Below are positions 60,583 through 64,000 of a stretch of 64,000 bases of DNA, one piece after another (position 1 is the stretch's first letter; each line of letters opens with the position of its first letter). A program made the position numbers and the translations under genes. Origin of the DNA: JAPPOI01 sp028818055 (GTDB lineage Bacteria; Pseudomonadota; Alphaproteobacteria; Rhodobacterales; Rhodobacteraceae); assembly GCA_965267405.1 (NCBI GenBank), contig OZ253954.1, positions 62,001-126,000 on the forward strand, in the 5' to 3' direction. The notes under the pieces were generated by a model, which did not search any database, was not told the origin of the DNA, and saw nothing but the letters and a program-made list of their open reading frames with translations.

Positions 60583-62268
60583 CTAGTCTGGCACCGTGAA
60601 AATTTGCCCAGGGTAGATAAGATCCGGGTCACGGATGCGATCAGCATTCGCGTCAAACACGCGCACGTAAAGTATCCCTTCGCCGTACTTCTCTCGGGCA
60701 ATTCCCCACAAAGTATTGCCGGGCTGAACAGTGATCAAAGCCACTGAAGCCGTCTCTGTCGCATTGTCGACGTCCAGCGCTTGAATGGCTTCGACCGGTT
60801 CGCGTCGGAACGGTGTTTCAGCGCGCGAAACCACCGCCCCTTCTTCATCCAACTCATCAACGCGAAGCGTGTATGTGCCGGTATCGACTTCGGGCAAGTT
60901 GGCGCGCCACTGGCCATCGTCGCCGATATCCGCTTCGAAAATTGGCTCGTTATCCAGGTACACGCGAACTGCGCTTTGACCACTGGATCGACCAGCAAGT
61001 GCGACGTCACCTTCTTGATCGTAGCTGATTGAATCGATGCTGACGTTTGAAAGTATTTGCGGTCCGTCACCGCCCTGCTGAATGACTTTTACGCCTTCAG
61101 AATCAGCCAGAAGTACGGTTGGTGCGGCGTCTTCTTCAGTCTGAGTTTCTTCTTCCGTTTCTACGACTTCGTCAGTCGTTTCGTCCGATGTACTAGTTGA
61201 GCCGTCGCTGCCTGTGCTGTCGGCAACCTCGGCATCCGCGCCACTTTCATCTGGCGCAGACTCTTCGGCCTCAACAGGTTGAGTCTCAGATTCAGTTTCA
61301 GCTGACTCCGTGCCTTCGTTCGGCGCAGCTTCATCGTCCAGAAGTGCAAGCTCGGTTTCGGTCGACTCTGTTGAAGGTACCTGCGCTTCTGCCGTTGTCG
61401 TATCGCTGGCAACCGGCGAGTCGCCTTCAACGGAGTCTTCTACCTCGGCTACGACATCTTCAGACTGTGACTGCGCTTCCGCTGCGGTCTCAGAACTTGC
61501 AACTTCTGTTTCTGTCGCAGCTTCAGTTTGCTCCTCAGCGGCTTCGTTGGATGCAACTTTGGGACTTGGAGCAAGAATGACAGATTGATCAGCCTCAAGT
61601 GTCGAACCATCGGCACCCATCTCAACCATCGTCAAAACACGCGGCGTGTCGGACGAGCCCAGCGAAAGAAGGGCGACGAAGTTGCCAGCCGCGTCAGCAA
61701 CAACGCGTTCAACTTCCTCACCGTCCATCATCAATGCAATCGACGCTCCTGCTGGCGCACGACCCGCAATCACTGTCGAACCATCGGGTTCAACACGGAC
61801 AATGTCGAATTCAGCGGAACTCAGAGTTGGGGCAGCATCGACAACCGCTTCAGATTCGGTGGTTTCGTCTTCAGCCTCCGCGGCTTCTTCTTCAGATTCC
61901 GCGGCTTCTTCTTCAGCTTCCGCGGTTTCCTCTTCAGCCTCCGCGGTTTCCTCTTCAGCCTCCGCAGTCTCCTCGTCAGAAGCTGGCGCGGCCTCGTCAG
62001 TCGTCACTTCATTGTCAGTGACCGCCTCAGATTCGTCGCTCGTCTGATCGGTGCCTGCGGTTTCTTCACTCACCTCTTCGGTGGGCTCCGCAGAGTCAGT
62101 GGTGGGTGTTTCGGCTACTGCGTCATTTTCGGATGAATCTTCGACAGATGTTTCACTTGATGGAGGTGCAACGGCCTCTTCTACAACGCCTGCGCCACGC
62201 CCAAAAAATATGGCAGCAATAACCGCTACGGCGGCAATTAGCCCCCCAACTATCCAGGTTGGTTTCAC
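60583..62268 (-). CDS. LysM-domain membrane protein with acidic heptad repeats
   Basis: A 561-residue envelope protein. One N-terminal membrane span (IVGGLIAAVAVIAAIFFG) anchors a very long Glu/Ala/Ser/Thr-rich region, including six 7-residue repeats of the form EETAEAE at residues 99-140. Two small Ig-like beta domains (~147-225 and ~390-500, with IAGRAPAGASIALMMDG and LAGRSSGQSAVRVYLDN) precede a C-terminal LysM domain (~508-560, VQPGNTLWGIAREKYGEG). LysM binds peptidoglycan, so the protein likely spans from the inner membrane to the wall. Confidence 0.9.
   Translation of the reverse strand: MKPTWIVGGLIAAVAVIAAIFFGRGAGVVEEAVAPPSSETSVEDSSENDAVAETPTTDSAEPTEEVSEETAGTDQTSDESEAVTDNEVTTDEAAPASDEETAEAEEETAEAEEETAEAEEEAAESEEEAAEAEDETTESEAVVDAAPTLSSAEFDIVRVEPDGSTVIAGRAPAGASIALMMDGEEVERVVADAAGNFVALLSLGSSDTPRVLTMVEMGADGSTLEADQSVILAPSPKVASNEAAEEQTEAATETEVASSETAAEAQSQSEDVVAEVEDSVEGDSPVASDTTTAEAQVPSTESTETELALLDDEAAPNEGTESAETESETQPVEAEESAPDESGADAEVADSTGSDGSTSTSDETTDEVVETEEETQTEEDAAPTVLLADSEGVKVIQQGGDGPQILSNVSIDSISYDQEGDVALAGRSSGQSAVRVYLDNEPIFEADIGDDGQWRANLPEVDTGTYTLRVDELDEEGAVVSRAETPFRREPVEAIQALDVDNATETASVALITVQPGNTLWGIAREKYGEGILYVRVFDANADRIRDPDLIYPGQIFTVPD
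61849..61974 (-). repeat. 21-bp tandem repeat coding for acidic heptads (6 units)
   Basis: Six in-frame 21-base units encode EETAEAE (three exact at protein level), EEAAESE, EEAAEAE and DETTESE. The DNA is CTTC/CTCC-rich and could change copy number by slippage without breaking the frame. Confidence 0.9.
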
Positions 62269-62391
62269 CTGTGTATCTCCCCCTCTCGGGTTTCGTCCCC
62301 ATCCGCGCCATAGTCCCGATCACGACGCCGCTTGAGCGACATTATCAACACCGCTATCAGGGGTCAAAACACCTTTATCTATGGGTTTGCA

Positions 62392-62940
62392 ATGCATCAG
62401 TCGGCTTTTTCTGTTTGTGTATTCTGTGGGGCTCGATCTGGTGCAGTGCCAGACTACGAAGTCGCAGCGCGCAACCTCGGTTCAGCGATTGCTGAAAACG
62501 GGTGGCGCTTGGTCTATGGCGCAGGCGATGTCGGCATAATGGGCGCGGTTGCCGAAGCCTGCCAATCAGCAGGCGGGTCGACGCTAGGAGTCATCCCTAC
62601 GCATCTGTTGGATCGAGAAGCACCGCGACGTGCCTTTGGCGATCAGATCATCACCGAGAACATGCACGAGCGGAAGAAAGTCATGTTCATGAATTCGGAC
62701 GCAATTTGTGTCCTGCCAGGTGGCGCCGGTTCGCTGGACGAATTCTTCGAGGTTTTGACGTGGGGCCAGCTTGGCCTGCACAACAAGCCCATTCTTCTTT
62801 TGAATATCCAAGGTTATTGGCAGGTCCTTCTGGACTTGATCGATCATGTCATTGACCAGGGCTTTGCCGATGCAAGCTTGAGAAACTTCTTCCAAGTCGT
62901 TGATTCAATTGATGACCTCGTTGCAGCGATGAAAGACTGA
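62392..62940 (+). CDS. LOG-family nucleotide hydrolase-like protein
   Basis: A 182-residue Rossmann-fold protein of the LOG (cytokinin riboside 5'-monophosphate phosphoribohydrolase) family. Motifs are VCVFCGARSG, LVYGAGDVGIMGAVAEA and the active site region NMHERKKVMF with PGGAGSLDEFFEVLTWGQLG. In bacteria it cleaves AMP or related nucleotides. ATG 62392 gives the usual N terminus; the frame extends to TTG 62332. marC follows after 2 bases. Confidence 0.93.
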   Translation: MHQSAFSVCVFCGARSGAVPDYEVAARNLGSAIAENGWRLVYGAGDVGIMGAVAEACQSAGGSTLGVIPTHLLDREAPRRAFGDQIITENMHERKKVMFMNSDAICVLPGGAGSLDEFFEVLTWGQLGLHNKPILLLNIQGYWQVLLDLIDHVIDQGFADASLRNFFQVVDSIDDLVAAMKD

Positions 62941-62942
62941 AT

Positions 62943-63560
62943 ATGGACATTGCATTGCTAACGACCGCGTTTTTGACGCTCTTTGTGGTCATCGATCCAA
63001 TCGGATTGGCGCCATTGTTTGTGGCATTGACCCAAGGTGTCAGCCCGAAGGAACGTCGCAATATTGCGATCAGAGCTTCGCTCATTGCGATCTTTCTGCT
63101 GACCGCGTTCGGGTTGTTCGGCGAAGCTGTGTTGGGCGTTGCTGGAATCTCCATGCCGGCCTTCCGGATTGCTGGCGGTCTTTTGCTTTTCCTGACCGCA
63201 CTTGAGATGTTGTTCGAACGCCGCACGAAACGGCGCGAAGGCCAAGCCGAAGAAGATGATCGTCCCGATCCTTCGGTCTTCCCTCTTGCCATTCCTCTGA
63301 TCGCGGGACCGGGTGCAATTGCGACGATGATCCTGCTTGTGGGTCAGGCGGAATCCGCCATTGAAGTCGCCCTGATCCACGGCGTGATGATGTCCGTGGT
63401 CGCATGCGCTGCAATCCTGTTCTTCAGCGCTGGTCTGCTGGAGAAATTGTTGGGGCGCACCGGGACCAACGTCGTAACCCGAATACTTGGAATGCTTTTG
63501 GCAGCGCTTTCAGTTCAGTTCGTCTTTGATGGTCTGAAAGGATTCGGGTTCGGCGCATAA
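62943..63560 (+). CDS. MarC-family integral membrane protein
   Basis: A 205-residue protein with six hydrophobic segments, an early FLTLFVVIDPIGLAPLF and the family motif FPLAIPLIAGPGAIATMILL. Despite the name, MarC proteins have no proven role in multidrug resistance. It starts 2 bases after the LOG-family stop and ends at a strong terminator. Confidence 0.93.
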   Translation: MDIALLTTAFLTLFVVIDPIGLAPLFVALTQGVSPKERRNIAIRASLIAIFLLTAFGLFGEAVLGVAGISMPAFRIAGGLLLFLTALEMLFERRTKRREGQAEEDDRPDPSVFPLAIPLIAGPGAIATMILLVGQAESAIEVALIHGVMMSVVACAAILFFSAGLLEKLLGRTGTNVVTRILGMLLAALSVQFVFDGLKGFGFGA

Positions 63561-63561
63561 A

Positions 63562-63592
63562 AAAAGCCCGGATCAAAGAGCCGGGCTTTTCG
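63562..63592. terminator. Bidirectional rho-independent terminator
   Basis: AAAAGCCCGG (63562-63571) pairs with CCGGGCTTTT (63581-63590) around a 9-base loop, with T-runs on both strands. It serves marC and the convergent sodB. Confidence 0.93.
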
Positions 63593-63610
63593 ATTTTCTC
63601 TGGCTCGGAC

Positions 63611-64000
63611 TTACATCCGGCTGGCAACGTTTTCCCAGTTCACCAGATTGTCCAAGAAGTTTGACAGGTAAGCTGGGCGCTTGTTGCGGAAGTCGATGTA
63701 GTAGCTGTGCTCCCAAACATCGCAGCCGAGCAATGCCGTCTGACCGAAGCAAAGAGGGTTCACCCCGTTTTCCGTCTTCGTCACGGCAAGCGAACCATCA
63801 GAGTTCTTAACCAGCCACGCCCAGCCCGAGCCAAACTGCCCAGCGCCAGCCGCCGAGAACTGCGACTTGAATTCGTCAACTGAACCGAAGCTTTCATTGA
63901 TAGCAGCTTCAAGCTCGCCCGGCATTCCAGCATCGCCCGGCCCCATCATCTCCCAGAACTGGTTGTGATTCCAAAGTTGGCTGATGTTGTTGAAGATGCC
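63611..64000 (-). CDS. sodB: Superoxide dismutase, Fe/Mn type (5' end outside window)
   Basis: The C-terminal ~129 residues of an iron/manganese superoxide dismutase. Visible parts are LWNHNQFWEMMGP, GQFGSGWAWLV, GCDVWEHSYYIDFRNKRPAYL (metal ligands Asp and His) and NLVNWENVASRM. FGSGW and the GQTALLGCDVWEHSYY region are closer to the Fe-type. The start lies beyond position 64000. Confidence 0.94.
   Translation of the reverse strand, partial: GIFNNISQLWNHNQFWEMMGPGDAGMPGELEAAINESFGSVDEFKSQFSAAGAGQFGSGWAWLVKNSDGSLAVTKTENGVNPLCFGQTALLGCDVWEHSYYIDFRNKRPAYLSNFLDNLVNWENVASRM

Noticed and set aside
61849..61974. CRISPR-like array
   Set aside because: Units are contiguous 21-base repeats in frame with no unique spacers; they encode acidic heptads in the LysM protein.

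Overview
The window looks like a stretch of chromosome from a marine-type alphaproteobacterium of the Rhodobacteraceae (Roseobacter group). This is inferred from gene content and protein style: 5-aminolevulinate synthase (C4 heme pathway), system I cytochrome c maturation, yajC-secD-secF, a SoxR that still carries its iron-sulfur cysteines, a DUF6428/ArsR pair, a BioY permease and acidic, Ala-rich proteins. No species can be named from sequence alone. It is gene-dense, with many 4-bp start/stop overlaps and no phage, insertion sequence, integrase or CRISPR array visible.

Layout. 1-7310 holds cell-wall and isoprenoid/heme genes, mostly on the minus strand (amidase, aminotransferase, rodZ, ispG, hemA) with a DsbA-like oxidoreductase on plus. 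7404-14757 has a secreted two-repeat protein, an M20 peptidase, an alpha/beta hydrolase, tRNA-Asp, a LysR regulator facing a methyltransferase, and an arginine catabolic unit (arginase and ornithine cyclodeaminase) facing an Lrp/AsnC regulator. 14806-21436 has tRNA-Val, soxR with a perfect SoxR box facing a small ORF, a small membrane protein, lon with a heat-shock-like promoter, an unrecognised membrane protein and tgt. 21077-22969 is a sufT-like/sufA/tfoX-N/tpiA string. 22971-30868 is a minus-strand block with zapE, an FAD monooxygenase, a 1050-residue three-domain glycosyltransferase, an amidohydrolase, bioY and a DUF6314 protein.

30966-37643 carries purB, two small secreted proteins sharing a two-cysteine motif, a lipid A-type acyltransferase, a DUF1223 protein and acnA. 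37946-44775 is a long minus-strand run: yajC-secD-secF-tauE-Mth938-ccmA-ccmB-ccmC-ccmD-ccmG. 45546-48641 has serS and an FkbM methyltransferase/glycosyltransferase fusion. 49185-52720 is der-bamB-yfgM-like. 52926-57730 is an RND adaptor/permease pair. 57822-62268 has an Atm1-type ABC exporter, the DUF6428/ArsR pair with two operators, and a LysM protein with acidic heptad repeats. The window ends with a LOG-family protein, MarC and a truncated sodB.

Functional themes are envelope biogenesis (bamB, secDF, rodZ, amidase, acyltransferase, glycosyltransferases), redox and metal handling (soxR, ccm, suf-type proteins, Atm1, ArsR, sodB), and arginine breakdown. I see no clear multi-gene system that is wholly new. 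The most unusual points are the SoxR box driving a 55-residue ORF, the cysteine-rich ArsR/DUF6428 tails with twin operators, the tandem GT proteins, and the paired secreted two-cysteine proteins. All homology statements come from recognising motifs, not from database searches.
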